NCBI RefSeq assembly: GCF_000719555.1
Contig: NZ_JOGX01000047.1
Location: 1 to 64,000, forward strand
DNA from: Streptomyces sp. NRRL F-5727
Lineage (GTDB): Bacteria; Actinomycetota; Actinomycetes; Streptomycetales; Streptomycetaceae
Direction: 5' to 3'
Length of the DNA: 64,000 nucleotides
Below, piece by piece: positions 10,229-20,352 of this stretch. Both the position numbers and the translations under genes were made by a program. Numbering within the stretch: position 1 is the stretch's first letter; each line of letters starts with the position of its first letter. Under the pieces are notes generated by a model that saw only the letters and a list, made by a program, of their open reading frames with translations, was not told the origin of the DNA and ran no database searches.

Positions 10229-11455
10229 ATGCCCGAGCACAGCCCGCTCGACCTGGCCGAGGGCGACCCCTTCGGCGCGCACAACCTCCCGTACGGCGTC
10301 TTCACCACCGCCGACGAGCCGGGCCGCCGCCGGCTCGGCGTCCGGATCGGCGGGTACGTGCTGGACGCGGGGGCCGCGGCGCTCGCGCTCGGCTCCCCGT
10401 ACGCCTCCCTCCTCGCGCAGCCGAGCCTCGACGCGCTGCTGGCCGCCGGGCGGACCGCCTGGCGGGACGTCCGCCGCGCGCTGACGGCCTGGGTGACGGT
10501 CCCGGCGCACCGCCCCGAGATCGAGCCGCTGCTGCACCCGCTGGACGCGGTGACGCTGCACCTGCCGTACACGGTCGCGGACTACGTGGACTTCTACGCG
10601 AGCGAGCACCACGCCACCAACGTGGGCCGCATGTTCCGCCCGGACGGCGAGCCGCTGACGCCCAACTGGAAGCACCTGCCGATCGGTTACCACGGCCGGG
10701 CGGGCACGGTCGTGGTCTCCGGCACGGACGTGGTGCGGCCGTCGGGCCAGCGGAAGACGCCCGCCGACGCGGCGCCGGTCTTCGGCCCGTCGGTGAAGCT
10801 GGACATCGAGGCGGAGGTCGGCTTCCTCGTCGGCACCCCGTCGGAGCTGGGCCGGCCGGTGCCGCTCGGTGCCTTCCGGGACCACGTCTTCGGTCTGACG
10901 CTGCTGAACGACTGGTCGGCGCGGGACGTGCAGGCGTGGGAGTACGTGCCGCTCGGCCCGTTCCTCGGCAAGTCGTTCCAGACCTCGGTGTCGGCGTGGG
11001 TGACGCCCCTGGAGGCGCTGGACGCGGCCCGTACCGCGCCGCCGGCCCGGGACTTCCCGCTCCTCCCCTACCTGGACGACGCGGCGGAGGAGGAGCCGGG
11101 CGGCTTCGACGTGCGGATCTCCGTGGAGATCAACGGCGAGGTGGTGGCGGAGCCGCCGTTCTCCACCATGTACTGGACGGCCGCGCAGCAGCTCGCCCAC
11201 ATGACGGTGAACGGCGCCTCCCTCCGCACCGGTGACCTGTACGGCTCCGGTACGGTCTCCGGCCCCGAGGTGGGTCAGCGCGGCTCGCTCCTGGAGCTGA
11301 CCTGGAACGGCCGGGACGCCCTCGAACTCGCGGGCGGCAAGCGGACGTTCCTGGAGGACGGCGACGAGGTCGTGCTGACCGCGTGGGCGCCCGGCCCGGA
11401 CGGCACCCGGGTGGGCCTGGGCGAGGTGCGGGGCCGGATCGCCCCGGCGGTCTAG
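10229..11455 (+). CDS. fahA: Fumarylacetoacetase
   Basis: 408 residues. Full-length FAH with the small N-terminal domain (about 1-110) and the catalytic hydrolase fold. Recognisable blocks are DYVDFYASEHHATNVGRMFR, NWKHLPIGYHGRAGTVVVSG, the metal-ligand region LDIEAEVGFLVG, LLNDWSARDVQAWEYVPLGP and LYGSGTVSGPE. It cleaves fumarylacetoacetate to fumarate and acetoacetate, the last step of tyrosine/homogentisate breakdown. No other pathway genes are adjacent, although an intradiol dioxygenase follows on the opposite strand. The stop overlaps the stop of that convergent gene by 4 nt (CTAG). Confidence 0.95.
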   Translation: MPEHSPLDLAEGDPFGAHNLPYGVFTTADEPGRRRLGVRIGGYVLDAGAAALALGSPYASLLAQPSLDALLAAGRTAWRDVRRALTAWVTVPAHRPEIEPLLHPLDAVTLHLPYTVADYVDFYASEHHATNVGRMFRPDGEPLTPNWKHLPIGYHGRAGTVVVSGTDVVRPSGQRKTPADAAPVFGPSVKLDIEAEVGFLVGTPSELGRPVPLGAFRDHVFGLTLLNDWSARDVQAWEYVPLGPFLGKSFQTSVSAWVTPLEALDAARTAPPARDFPLLPYLDDAAEEEPGGFDVRISVEINGEVVAEPPFSTMYWTAAQQLAHMTVNGASLRTGDLYGSGTVSGPEVGQRGSLLELTWNGRDALELAGGKRTFLEDGDEVVLTAWAPGPDGTRVGLGEVRGRIAPAV

Positions 11456-12267
11456 CCGACCCTCCACAGGGCGGGGACGTTCGGCGGCTCCCAGCCGGCC
11501 TGGGCGGTGTGCGCCTGGAGGCACGCATAGCCCAGGCCGCCGTAGGTGACGCGGTCCCCCGCCGCGTACGTCCGTCCGGCGGTCCACGTGCCGCCGGGCG
11601 GGGCGGTGGTCGCCGTGGCCGTCGACGTCGGCCCCGGGTCCTGCGGCACGTCGAGGACGAAGTCGAACGCGGCCTCGCGTCCCCCGCCCGCGTCCCGGAC
11701 GGTCATCAGCAGCCGCGGGTCGAAGATCGTGTCCGTGGTGTTCCGGGGCTCGTTCGGGAAGTACAGCTGGGTGGTGAGCACCGGCCGCCCCGGCGCCTGC
11801 ACCTTCACGTGGAGGTGGCGGGTGCGTCCGGGGTACAGGCCGGGGACGATCGTGGTCAGCCGGAACGACCCGTCGGCGGCGGTGAACTGGTGCCCGCGGA
11901 ACCTGTATCCGGTGTTGTCGTACGCCCCGTTGACGTCCGCCTGCCAGAAGTCCAGCAGGACCCCGGAGATCGGCCGGCAGGCCCGCCCGAACACGTAACC
12001 GCTGACGGTGAGCCGCGTCCCGGGACCGTCCTGCATCGCGCTGCGCAGCGGCGAGGCGGGCTTGAAGTAGGGGCCTTCCGTCTGCGGCGGGGTGGGGTCG
12101 TCGCCGTCGTCGCAGGCCGGGGTGAGCGCGGGGGCCTCGTCGCCGGTCAGGGTGCGGGCGAGGGCGGGGACGCCCATGAGCACGGCGGGCGCGGCCATGC
12201 CGGCCGCGAGCGCGGCCCGCAGCACGGCCTTGCGGGTGACGTGCCCGGTGCTGGTCTCGCTGTCCAT
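11452..12267 (-). CDS. Exported intradiol ring-cleavage dioxygenase with C-terminal chitin/carbohydrate-binding module
   Basis: 271 residues from the ATG at 12267 (GAGGAG upstream). The N-terminus has the look of an export signal of Tat type (HVTRKAVLRAALAAGMAAPAV), though with a single clear Arg-Lys rather than RR. The core (about 60-215) has the intradiol dioxygenase pattern: QTEGPYF and TGYRFRGHQF (candidate iron-ligand tyrosines) and RHLHVKV (ligand histidines). The last ~45 residues (TWTAGRTYAAGDRVTYGGLGYACLQAH) are a ChiC-type CBM5/12 module. The protein probably cleaves catechols outside the cell while bound to an insoluble polymer. Streptomyces enzymes of this plan are known. Confidence 0.85.
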   Translation of the reverse strand: MDSETSTGHVTRKAVLRAALAAGMAAPAVLMGVPALARTLTGDEAPALTPACDDGDDPTPPQTEGPYFKPASPLRSAMQDGPGTRLTVSGYVFGRACRPISGVLLDFWQADVNGAYDNTGYRFRGHQFTAADGSFRLTTIVPGLYPGRTRHLHVKVQAPGRPVLTTQLYFPNEPRNTTDTIFDPRLLMTVRDAGGGREAAFDFVLDVPQDPGPTSTATATTAPPGGTWTAGRTYAAGDRVTYGGLGYACLQAHTAQAGWEPPNVPALWRVG

Positions 12268-12308
12268 GTGCCTGGCTCCTCGGGTGGGGGGCTGGGGTCG
12301 GCACGAAC

Positions 12309-13226
12309 CTACGAGCCCCGGCCGTCGTCCTCGATGGACGGAACGGGCCGGTCGTGGTGTTTTCGGAAGCCCCCCGGAGTGCAGCCCACCTCCCGCCGGA
12401 AGAAGCGGCAGAAGTACGCGGGATCGCCGAACCCCACCCGCGCGGCCACCTGCCGCACCGACAACGAGGTGGCCACCAGCAGCCGTTGGGCCTCCCGCAC
12501 CCGGGCCTCCCGCAGCAGCGCGGCGGGCGTGCGGCCGGTGGCGGCGCGTACGGTCTCGTTCAGGTACCCGGCGGACACGCCGAGCCGCCCCGCGCACTCC
12601 CGTACGGACAGCCCTTCGGCCGCTGCCCGGCCGGCGAGCTCCAGGAACTCCCCGGCGAGCCCCCGCGGCGGTGCCACGGCCCGCCCGCCGGGCATCCGGG
12701 CGGCCCGCACGAGCAGCACGTGCAGCAGCGACCGCAGCACCCCGGCGAAGCCGTCGTCGCCGCGCCGGTACTCGTCGGCCAGCTCGTCCATGAGCAGGGA
12801 GGTCCGGGCGTGCGCCGCCGGGTCGAGGTCCACCCAGGGCCGCTCCCCGAGCCGCCGCAGCAGCTCCTCGTCGCCCGCCCCGCCGACCAGGAACTCCGGC
12901 GTGAAGAGCACGAGCGACCCGTCGAGGCCGCGCACCCCCTCCCACCGGTGCACCTGCCCGGGAAGGATCACCCCGAGCTGCGGCGGCCGCACGGCGTACC
13001 GCTCGGTGTCGAGCACGTGGACCCCCGTGCCCGCGACGACGTGCACGATCTCGTAGAAGGTGTGCCGGTGCGGGTAGTCGGCCCGGGACATGGGCCCCAT
13101 CGCGTCGAACCCTCCGGCGGCGAAGGGCACTTGATCGGGCAGCCGCACCTCCAGCCGGTGCACCGGCGGCTCCCCCGCCCGCGGCGCGGCACAGGGCGCA
13201 CCGGGGAGGACCGTGGTCCCGCGCAT
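12309..13226 (-). CDS. AraC-family transcriptional regulator
   Basis: 305 residues from the ATG at 13226, chosen for the GGGAGGGG immediately upstream; longer in-frame starts lack one. The N-terminal cupin-like sensor domain (about 25-150, YPHRHTFYEIVHVVAGTGVHVLD) is followed by a C-terminal AraC double HTH: LSVRECAGRLGVSAGYLNETV, then LSVRQVAARVGFGDPAYFCRFF and GCTPGGFR. It lies 41 nt upstream of the exported dioxygenase gene in the same orientation, so it is a candidate regulator of it. The effector is unknown. Confidence 0.88.
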   Translation of the reverse strand: MRGTTVLPGAPCAAPRAGEPPVHRLEVRLPDQVPFAAGGFDAMGPMSRADYPHRHTFYEIVHVVAGTGVHVLDTERYAVRPPQLGVILPGQVHRWEGVRGLDGSLVLFTPEFLVGGAGDEELLRRLGERPWVDLDPAAHARTSLLMDELADEYRRGDDGFAGVLRSLLHVLLVRAARMPGGRAVAPPRGLAGEFLELAGRAAAEGLSVRECAGRLGVSAGYLNETVRAATGRTPAALLREARVREAQRLLVATSLSVRQVAARVGFGDPAYFCRFFRREVGCTPGGFRKHHDRPVPSIEDDGRGS

Positions 13227-13462
13227 CCACCCCTCCCGACCGTACGGACCGACTGGTACAGACCATTTCCCGGTCCCACGATCCCATGCCGCCCGGGCCC
13301 TGTCAGGAGGCCCGGGCGTCACCGCGCGTAGCCACCCCTCTGGGCCAGTCCCGGGTGCGGGTGGGGGGTGGGCGTTCGATGCTCCTCACGGCGGCTCTGG
13401 GGAGGAGGCGCCCCCGAACCGGCGCCTGGTGGGCGCTTCCCCCATGCGAGGAGTACACCCCG

Positions 13463-14038
13463 ATGTCCGCACGACCCCGTCCCCTGATGGCCGCGTTCGC
13501 GCTGGCCGCCTCCGTCGCGCTGGCCCTGGGCGCCGCCGCCCCGGCCGTCTCGGCCGCCCCGGTCGCTCCCGTCGCCGGCGGCGACCACGGCTGGCCCCAT
13601 CCGGACCTGGCGAAGACGTACGAGGCCACCAAGAAGTACGAGGACGAGCAGCAGGCCATCGCCGACGGCTTCCTGCGCACGGACATGTGCGTCGAGGACA
13701 CCAGCCCCGAGAAGCTCGGCGGGATGGGGTACCACTACGTCAACCCGGCCAACGTCGGCTCGAACGACCCCACCCGGCCGGCGGCCGTGCTGTACGAGAA
13801 GAACCACGAGACCGGGAAGCGCGAGCTGGTCGCCGTCGAGTGGGTGATCCCGAACACCGGGCAGCCGGTGGCCCCGCGGATCTTCGACCGGCCCTTCGAC
13901 GGACCCGCCGTGATCGAGGGCGTCGGCGACGTCTACACGCTGCACGCCTGGATCCACAAGAAGAACCCGGCCGGCCTCTTCACCCCGTACAACCCGCGGG
14001 TGCACTGCGTCTGCCCGGAGGACGCGCCCATGGCGTAG
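13463..14038 (+). CDS. Secreted protein of unknown function
   Basis: 191 residues from the ATG at 13463 (GAGGAG 10 nt upstream). A clear Sec signal peptide covers about residues 1-35 (AAFALAASVALALGAAAPAVSAA). The mature domain starts HGWPHPDLAKTYEATKKYED and contains CVEDTSPEKLGGMGYHYVNP and VLYEKNHETGKRELVAVEWV, ending with a second cysteine pair (HCVCPED). I recognise it only as a conserved exported hypothetical protein of actinobacteria. It is transcribed alone and ends at a bidirectional terminator facing the nuo operon. Confidence 0.75.
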   Translation: MSARPRPLMAAFALAASVALALGAAAPAVSAAPVAPVAGGDHGWPHPDLAKTYEATKKYEDEQQAIADGFLRTDMCVEDTSPEKLGGMGYHYVNPANVGSNDPTRPAAVLYEKNHETGKRELVAVEWVIPNTGQPVAPRIFDRPFDGPAVIEGVGDVYTLHAWIHKKNPAGLFTPYNPRVHCVCPEDAPMA

Positions 14039-14047
14039 GCACGCGGA

Positions 14048-14077
14048 AGGGCCCGGCTCGCCCCCGAGCCGGGCCCT
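14048..14077. terminator. Bidirectional terminator at the end of the nuo operon
   Basis: Perfect 13-bp GC-rich stem (AGGGCCCGGCTCG at 14048-14060, complement at 14065-14077) with a CCCC loop, between the exported-protein stop (14038) and the nuoN stop (14090). Confidence 0.85.
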
Positions 14078-14089
14078 GTCCACGGGGGT

Positions 14090-15739
14090 TCAGCGGACGA
14101 AGACGCTCGCCTGGCTCGCCAGGTCCAGGAAGTACTGCGGCGCGAGGCCGAGGACCAGGGTGACGACCACGCCCGCCGTGATGGTGAGCGTCGTCAGGAC
14201 CGACGGCACGGCGACCGTGGGGCCGTCCGCCTTCGGCTCGCTGAAGAACATCAGCACGATCACCCGGATGTAGAAGAACGCCGCCACCGCCGAGGCGATG
14301 ACGCCGACCACCACGAGCGCGCCCGCGCCGCCCTCCGCCGCCGCCTTGAACACCGCGAACTTGCCGGAGAAGCCGGAGGTCAGCGGGATGCCGGCGAAGG
14401 CCAGCAGGAAGACCGCGAAGACCGCCGCGACCAGCGGCGAACGCCGGCCGAGCCCGGCCCACTTGGACAGGTGGGTGGCCTCGCCGCCCGCGTCCCGCAC
14501 CAGCGTGACGACGGCGAACGCGCCGATCGTCACGAAGGAGTAGGCGCCCAGGTAGAACAGGACCGACGAGATGCCGCTCGGCGTCGCCGCGATGACACCC
14601 GCGAGCAGGAAGCCCGCGTGCGCGATCGACGAGTAGGCGAGCAGCCGCTTGATGTCGGTCTGGGTGATGGCGACGACCGCACCGCCGAGCATCGTGACGA
14701 TCGCGACGCCCCACATGACCGGCCGCCAGTCCCAGGTGAGCCCGGGCAGCACCACGTACAGCAGGCGGAGCAGCGCGCCGAAGGCGGCGACCTTGGTGGC
14801 GGCGGCCATGAAGCCGGTCACCGGGGTCGGGGCGCCCTGGTAGACGTCCGGGGTCCACATGTGGAACGGGACGGCGCCGACCTTGAAGAGCAGGCCCATG
14901 AGGACCAGGGCGAAGCCGATGAGCAGCAGCACGTCGTTGCCCATCGTCTGGGCGAGCGCCGGGTTCACGGAGGCGACCGCGCCGTCGACGACGTCGGCGA
15001 TGGCGGCGTACGAGACGGAGCCCGCGTAGCCGTACAGCAGGGCGATCCCGAAGAGCAGGAAGGCCGAGGAGAAGGCGCCGAGCAGGAAGTACTTGACGGC
15101 CGCCTCCTGCGACATCAGCCGCTTGCGGCGGGCGAGGGCGCACAGCAGGTAGAGCGGGAGGGAGAAGACCTCCAGCGCGATGAACAGGGTCAGGAGGTCG
15201 TTGGCGGCCGGGAAGACCAGCATGCCGGCGATCGCGAAGAGCGCGAGCGGGAAGACCTCGGTGGTGGTGAAGCCGGCCTTGACGGCCGCCTTCTCGTGGT
15301 CGCTGCCGGGGACGGCGGCGGCCTCGGCGGCGAAGGAGTCGACCCTGTGGCCGTGGTCGGCCGGGTCGAGCCTGCGCTCGGCGAAGGTGAAGACGGCGAC
15401 GATCGAGGCGAGCAGGATCGTGCCCTGGAGGAAGAGGGCCGGGCCGTCGACCGCGATGGCGCCCATGGCCGCGATGCGGGCCTTGGTGGTGCCGTAGCCG
15501 CCGGCCGCGAGCCCGACGACGGCGGCGAACGCGGCCACGAGGGCGAGCACGGAGAGGAAGAGCTGGCCGAGGTAGCGGCCCTTGCGGGGCACGAACGCCT
15601 CGACGAGGACGCTGACGACCGCCGCGCCGACCACGATCAGCACCGGGGCGAGCTGGGTGTACTCGATCTTCGGCGCCGGGATCTTGTTCAGCGGCTCGGC
15701 AGCCGTCGTCCACAGGCTGTGGACAGCGAGGGCGTTCAC
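14090..15739 (-). CDS. nuoN: NADH-quinone oxidoreductase subunit N
   Basis: 549 residues; GTG start at 15739 that overlaps the nuoM stop (GTGA). Integral membrane antiporter-like subunit of the complex I proton-pumping arm, with about 14 predicted helices. Family blocks include FSLPLYLLCALARRKRLMSQ, AAVKYFLLGAFSSAFLLFG, FKVGAVPFHMWTPDVYQGAP (with the conserved Lys) and DIKRLLAYSSIAHAGF. It is the last gene of the operon, 12 nt beyond the terminator hairpin. Confidence 0.96.
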   Translation of the reverse strand: MNALAVHSLWTTAAEPLNKIPAPKIEYTQLAPVLIVVGAAVVSVLVEAFVPRKGRYLGQLFLSVLALVAAFAAVVGLAAGGYGTTKARIAAMGAIAVDGPALFLQGTILLASIVAVFTFAERRLDPADHGHRVDSFAAEAAAVPGSDHEKAAVKAGFTTTEVFPLALFAIAGMLVFPAANDLLTLFIALEVFSLPLYLLCALARRKRLMSQEAAVKYFLLGAFSSAFLLFGIALLYGYAGSVSYAAIADVVDGAVASVNPALAQTMGNDVLLLIGFALVLMGLLFKVGAVPFHMWTPDVYQGAPTPVTGFMAAATKVAAFGALLRLLYVVLPGLTWDWRPVMWGVAIVTMLGGAVVAITQTDIKRLLAYSSIAHAGFLLAGVIAATPSGISSVLFYLGAYSFVTIGAFAVVTLVRDAGGEATHLSKWAGLGRRSPLVAAVFAVFLLAFAGIPLTSGFSGKFAVFKAAAEGGAGALVVVGVIASAVAAFFYIRVIVLMFFSEPKADGPTVAVPSVLTTLTITAGVVVTLVLGLAPQYFLDLASQASVFVR

Positions 15740-17322
15740 TTGGCCGCCTCCACGTTCTGGACGGGAACTTCGGGCTGGGGGTCCGTCCGCTGCACGTCCG
15801 ACATCGTGTGCCGGACCGCCGGGTTGACCACGTCCGTCAGCGGCTTCGGGAAGACGCCGAGGAAGAGCAGGACGGCGATGAGCGGGGCGACCACCGCCAG
15901 CTCGCGCGGCCGCAGGTCCGGCATCGCGCGCACCTCCTCCTTCACCGGGCCCGTCATCGTCCGCTGGTAGAGGACGAGGACGTACAGCGCGGCGAGGACG
16001 ATGCCGGTGGTGGCGACGATCCCGGCCACCGGGTAGCGGGCGAAGGTGCCCACCAGGACCAGGAACTCGCTGACGAACGGCGCGAGTCCGGGCAGCGACA
16101 GGGTCGCGAGACCGCCGATCAGGAAGGTCCCGGCGAGGACCGGGGCGACCTTCTGCACACCGCCGTAGTCGGCGATGAGCCGCGAGCCGCGCCGGGAGAT
16201 CAGGAAGCCGGCGACCAGCATCAGCGCGGCGGTGGAGATGCCGTGGTTGACCATGTAGAGCGTGGCGCCCGACTGGCCCTGGCTGGTCATCGCGAAGATG
16301 CCCAGGATGATGAAGCCGAAGTGGGAGATCGACGCGTAGGCCACCAGGCGCTTGATGTCCCGCTGGCCGACCGCGAGCAGCGCCCCGTACACGATGCTGA
16401 TCAGGGCGAGGACGATGATCGCGGGCGTGGCCCACTTCGACGCCTCCGGGAAGAGCCCGAGGCAGAAGCGGAGCATCGCGAACGTGCCGACCTTGTCGAC
16501 CACCGCGGTGATGAGGACGGCGACCGGCGCGGTCGCCTCCCCCATCGCGTTCGGCAGCCAGGTGTGCAGCGGCCACAGCGGCGCCTTCACCGCGAAGGCG
16601 AAGAAGAAGCCGAGGAAGAGCAGCCGCTCCGTGTTGGTCGCCATCTCCAGCGAGCCGTTCGCCCGCGCCTCCGCGATCTCGGTGAGCGAGAAGTTCCCCG
16701 CGACCACGTAGAGCCCGATGACCGCGGCCAGCATGATGAGGCCGCCGACCAGGTTGTAGAGCAGGAACTTGACCGCCGCGTACGAGCGCTGCGCCGCCGC
16801 GTTCTCGTCGGTGCCGCTGTGCGCGCGGTCGCCGAAGCCGCCGATGAGGAAGTACATCGGGATGAGCATGGCTTCGAACAGGATGTAGAAGAGGAAGACG
16901 TCGGTGGCCTCGAAGGAGAGGATCACCATCGCCTCGACCATGAGGATCAGGGCGAAGAAGCCCTGCGTCGGCCGCCACCGCTTGGAGTGGGTCTCCAGGG
17001 GGTCGGCGTCGTGCCAGCCGGCCAGGACGATGAACGGGATCAGCAGCGCGGTCAGCGCGATCAGCGCCACCCCGATGCCGTCGACACCGAGCTCGTACCG
17101 CACCCCGAAGTCCTTGATCCAGGAGTGGGATTCGGTGAGCTGGTAGCGGTCGCCGCCCGGTTCGAAGCGGGCGAAGACGACCCCGGCCAGCACCAGCGTG
17201 ACCAGCGAGACGGTCAGCGCCAGCCATTTGGCGGCGGTGCGGCGGGCGGCGGGCACGGCGGCGGTGAGGATCGCACCGACCGCCGGCACCGCTGCCGTCG
17301 CCGTCAGAAGGGGAAAGGACAT
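15736..17322 (-). CDS. nuoM: NADH-quinone oxidoreductase subunit M
   Basis: 528 residues, ATG at 17322, 5 nt after the nuoL stop; its stop overlaps the nuoN start by 4 nt. Membrane antiporter-like subunit. Diagnostic segments are ILFEAMLIPMYFLIG, APLWPLHTWLPNAMGEATAP (trans-membrane Lys-bearing helix), DIKRLVAYASISHFGF and GLAPFVSEFLVLVG. The usual complement of about 14 helices appears intact. The C-terminal tail after the last helix (HTMSDVQRTDPQPEVPVQNVEAAK) is longer than in E. coli NuoM, as in other actinobacteria. Confidence 0.96.
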   Translation of the reverse strand: MSFPLLTATAAVPAVGAILTAAVPAARRTAAKWLALTVSLVTLVLAGVVFARFEPGGDRYQLTESHSWIKDFGVRYELGVDGIGVALIALTALLIPFIVLAGWHDADPLETHSKRWRPTQGFFALILMVEAMVILSFEATDVFLFYILFEAMLIPMYFLIGGFGDRAHSGTDENAAAQRSYAAVKFLLYNLVGGLIMLAAVIGLYVVAGNFSLTEIAEARANGSLEMATNTERLLFLGFFFAFAVKAPLWPLHTWLPNAMGEATAPVAVLITAVVDKVGTFAMLRFCLGLFPEASKWATPAIIVLALISIVYGALLAVGQRDIKRLVAYASISHFGFIILGIFAMTSQGQSGATLYMVNHGISTAALMLVAGFLISRRGSRLIADYGGVQKVAPVLAGTFLIGGLATLSLPGLAPFVSEFLVLVGTFARYPVAGIVATTGIVLAALYVLVLYQRTMTGPVKEEVRAMPDLRPRELAVVAPLIAVLLFLGVFPKPLTDVVNPAVRHTMSDVQRTDPQPEVPVQNVEAAK

Positions 17323-17327
17323 CGGCG

Positions 17328-19220
17328 TCACACCGCCCTCATCAGCAGGGTCGCGGCGATGAGGATCGCCGTACCGCCGAACATGGAGACCGCGTACGAG
17401 CGGACATAGCCGTTCTGGAGCTTGCGCAGCCGGCCGGAGAGCCCGCCGACGCCGGCCGCCGTGCCGTTGACCACGCCGTCCACGAGCGTGTGGTCGACGT
17501 AGACCAGCGAGCGGGTCAGGTGGGTGCCGCCGGTGACGAAGACGGCGTGGTTGAAGTCGTCCTGGAGCAGGTCGCGGCGGGCGGCCCGGGTGAGCAGCGA
17601 GCCGCGCGGGGCGACCACCGGGACGGGCCGGCGCCCGTACTGGAGGTAGGCGAGGCCGACGCCGATCACCATGACGGCGACGGTCGCGGCGGTGACGGTC
17701 GCCGCGCTGATCGGCGGGTGGCCGTGCGCGTACCCGGTGACCGGCTCCAGCCACTCGACGAAGCCGGCGAACTCGAAGAAGGCACCCGCGGCGACCGACC
17801 CGACGGCCAGCAGGACCATGGGGATGACCATGGACCTGGGCGACTCGTGCGGGTGCGGCGGGTTGCCGTCGGCGTCGTCCTGCCAGCGCTTCTCGCCGAA
17901 GAAGGTCATCAGCATCACGCGGGTCATGTAGTACGCGGTGATGGCGGCGCCGAGCAGGGTGACCGCGCCGAGGATCCAGCCCTCGGTGCCGCCCTTGGCG
18001 AAGGCCGCCTCGATGATCTTGTCCTTGGAGAAGAAGCCGGACAGGCCGGGGAAGCCGATGATGGCGAGGTAGCCGAGACCGAAGGTGACGAAGGTGACCG
18101 GCATGTACTTCCGCAGGCCGCCGTACTTCCGCATGTCGACCTCGTCGTTCATGCCGTGCATGACCGAACCGGCGCCGAGGAACAGCCCGGCCTTGAAGAA
18201 GCCGTGGGTCACCAGGTGCATGATCGCGAAGACGTAGCCGATCGGGCCGAGGCCGGCCGCCAGGATCATGTAGCCGATCTGCGACATCGTCGACCCGGCG
18301 AGGGCCTTCTTGATGTCGTCCTTCGCGCAACCGACGATCGCACCGAAGAGCAGCGTGACCGCGCCGACGATGGTGACGACGAGCTGCGCGTCCGGCGCCG
18401 CGTTGAAGATGTCGGCGGAGCGGACGATCAGGTACACACCGGCGGTGACCATGGTGGCCGCGTGGATGAGGGCCGAGACCGGGGTCGGGCCCTCCATCGC
18501 GTCCCCGAGCCAGGACTGCAGCGGCACCTGGGCCGACTTGCCGCACGCCGCGAGCAGCAGCATCAGGCCGATCGCCGTCAGCTTGCCCTCCGAGGTCTCC
18601 CCGGCCGAGGCGAGCACGGGGCCGAAGGCGAAGGTGCCGAAGGTGGTGAACATCAGCATGATCGCGATCGACAGGCCCATGTCGCCGACCCGGTTGACCA
18701 GGAACGCCTTCTTCGCGGCGGTCGCCGCGCTGGGCTTGTGCTGCCAGAAGCCGATGAGCAGGTACGAGGCGAGGCCGACGCCCTCCCAGCCGAAGTACAG
18801 CAGCAGGTAGTTGTCGGCGAGGACCAGCAGCAGCATCGCCGCGACGAACAGGTTCAGGTAGCCGAAGAAGCGGCGGCGCCGCTCGTCGTGCTCCATGTAC
18901 CCGATCGAGTAGACGTGGATGAGCGTGCCCACGCCGGTGATCAGCAGCACGAAGGTCATCGACAGCTGGTCGAGCTGGAAGGCGATGTCCGCCTGGAAGC
19001 CCTCGACGGGGATCCAGGTGTACAGGTGCTGGTGCATCGCCCGGTCCTCGGCGCCCTTGCCGAGCATGTCGGCGAAGAGCGCGAGACCGATGACGAAGGA
19101 GACGGCCGCGAGGAGCGTGCCGAGCCAGTGCCCGGTCTTGTCGAGCCGGCGGCCGCCGCACAGCAGGACGGCCGCTCCGAGCAGGGGCGCCGCGATGAGC
19201 AGCGCAATCAGGTTGTCCAC
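17328..19220 (-). CDS. nuoL: NADH-quinone oxidoreductase subunit L
   Basis: 630 residues, GTG at 19220 with GAGGGG 7 nt upstream. It is the largest antiporter-like subunit, at the distal end of the membrane arm. Blocks seen: [73 protein letters not shown] split by the usual helix break, [18 protein letters not shown], and a C-terminal amphipathic lateral-helix region ending in a final membrane anchor ([15 protein letters not shown]). It lies 11 nt downstream of nuoK. Confidence 0.96.
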   Translation of the reverse strand: MDNLIALLIAAPLLGAAVLLCGGRRLDKTGHWLGTLLAAVSFVIGLALFADMLGKGAEDRAMHQHLYTWIPVEGFQADIAFQLDQLSMTFVLLITGVGTLIHVYSIGYMEHDERRRRFFGYLNLFVAAMLLLVLADNYLLLYFGWEGVGLASYLLIGFWQHKPSAATAAKKAFLVNRVGDMGLSIAIMLMFTTFGTFAFGPVLASAGETSEGKLTAIGLMLLLAACGKSAQVPLQSWLGDAMEGPTPVSALIHAATMVTAGVYLIVRSADIFNAAPDAQLVVTIVGAVTLLFGAIVGCAKDDIKKALAGSTMSQIGYMILAAGLGPIGYVFAIMHLVTHGFFKAGLFLGAGSVMHGMNDEVDMRKYGGLRKYMPVTFVTFGLGYLAIIGFPGLSGFFSKDKIIEAAFAKGGTEGWILGAVTLLGAAITAYYMTRVMLMTFFGEKRWQDDADGNPPHPHESPRSMVIPMVLLAVGSVAAGAFFEFAGFVEWLEPVTGYAHGHPPISAATVTAATVAVMVIGVGLAYLQYGRRPVPVVAPRGSLLTRAARRDLLQDDFNHAVFVTGGTHLTRSLVYVDHTLVDGVVNGTAAGVGGLSGRLRKLQNGYVRSYAVSMFGGTAILIAATLLMRAV

Positions 19221-19231
19221 GGTTCAGCCCC

Positions 19232-19531
19232 TCACAGCTTCATCAGGCTGGCGTCGTCGACCGAGGCCGAGTGGCGGGATCGGAAGACGGACACGATGAT
19301 CGCGAGCCCGACGACGACCTCCGCGGCGGCCACGACCATCGTGAAGAAGGCGATGATCTGGCCGTCGAGGTTGCCGTGCATCCGGGAGAAGGCGACGAAC
19401 GCGAGGTTGCAGGCGTTGAGCATCAGCTCCACGCACATGAAGACCACGATCGCGTTCCGCCGGATCAGCACCCCGACCGCACCGATGGTGAACAACAGGG
19501 CGGCGAGGTACAGGTAGTTGACGGGATTCAC
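19232..19531 (-). CDS. nuoK: NADH-quinone oxidoreductase subunit K
   Basis: 99 residues, GTG start overlapping the nuoJ stop by 4 nt. Small three-helix membrane subunit. The conserved acidic residues sit inside helices as the family requires ([18 protein letters not shown] and [15 protein letters not shown]), where they belong to the proton path next to NuoJ and NuoN. Confidence 0.95.
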   Translation of the reverse strand: MNPVNYLYLAALLFTIGAVGVLIRRNAIVVFMCVELMLNACNLAFVAFSRMHGNLDGQIIAFFTMVVAAAEVVVGLAIIVSVFRSRHSASVDDASLMKL

Positions 19532-20352
19532 CGGCCGGCCTCCTCTTCTTCCCGGTCGCGTCCGAGCCGCTCCGCGGAGCGCTGCTCCAGGGCCTTGAGA
19601 TCGGCGAGCGCCTCCGTCGACACGTCCCGCACCTGGCCCCGCTTGCGCAGGGTGGAGATGACGGTGAGCTCGGACGGGGTGCCGTCGGGCAGCAGGCCCG
19701 CGATGTCCACCGCGTTGTGCCGGGCGTAGACGCCGGGGGCGGGCAGCGGCGGCAGGTGCTTGCCCTCGCGGACGCGCTGCTCGGCCAGCTCGCGCTGGGT
19801 CCGGGCCCGCTCGGTGCGCTCCCGGTGGGTGAGGAGCATCGCGCCGACGGAGGCGGTGATCAGCAGGGCGCCGGTGATCTCGAAGGCGAAGACGTACTTG
19901 GTGAAGATGAGGGCCGCCAGGCCCTCCACGTTCCCCCCGTGGGCGGCGTTCGCCGCGCCGAGGCCGGTGAACTCGGTCAGTGCCGCGTTCCCGATCCCGG
20001 CGACGAGCAGGACGCCGAAGCCGAGGCCGCAGGCGGCGGCCCACCAGCGCTGGCCCTTGATGGTCTCCTTCAGCGAGTCCGCGGCCGTGACACCGACCAG
20101 CATGACGACGAAGAGGAAGAGCATCATGATCGCGCCCGTGTAGACGACGATCTGCACGATGCCGAGGAAGTACGCGCCGTTGGCCAGGTAGAAGACCGCG
20201 AGGACGATCATCGTGCCGGCCAGGCACAGGGCCGAGTGCACGGCCTTCCTCATGAGGACGGTGCACAGCGCGCCGACGACGGCGACGGTACCGAGCACCC
20301 AGAACTGGAACGCCTCGCCGGTGGAGGTGGCGTAGGCCGCGAGCGCGCTCAT
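19528..20352 (-). CDS. nuoJ: NADH-quinone oxidoreductase subunit J
   Basis: 274 residues, ATG at 20352 overlapping the nuoI stop (ATGA). Five-helix membrane subunit, with the typical [19 protein letters not shown] and [21 protein letters not shown] helices. The last ~90 residues (from [20 protein letters not shown]) are a charged cytoplasmic extension absent from E. coli NuoJ but usual in actinobacteria. It partners NuoK, NuoA and NuoH at the junction of the two arms. Confidence 0.95.
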   Translation of the reverse strand: MSALAAYATSTGEAFQFWVLGTVAVVGALCTVLMRKAVHSALCLAGTMIVLAVFYLANGAYFLGIVQIVVYTGAIMMLFLFVVMLVGVTAADSLKETIKGQRWWAAACGLGFGVLLVAGIGNAALTEFTGLGAANAAHGGNVEGLAALIFTKYVFAFEITGALLITASVGAMLLTHRERTERARTQRELAEQRVREGKHLPPLPAPGVYARHNAVDIAGLLPDGTPSELTVISTLRKRGQVRDVSTEALADLKALEQRSAERLGRDREEEEAGR

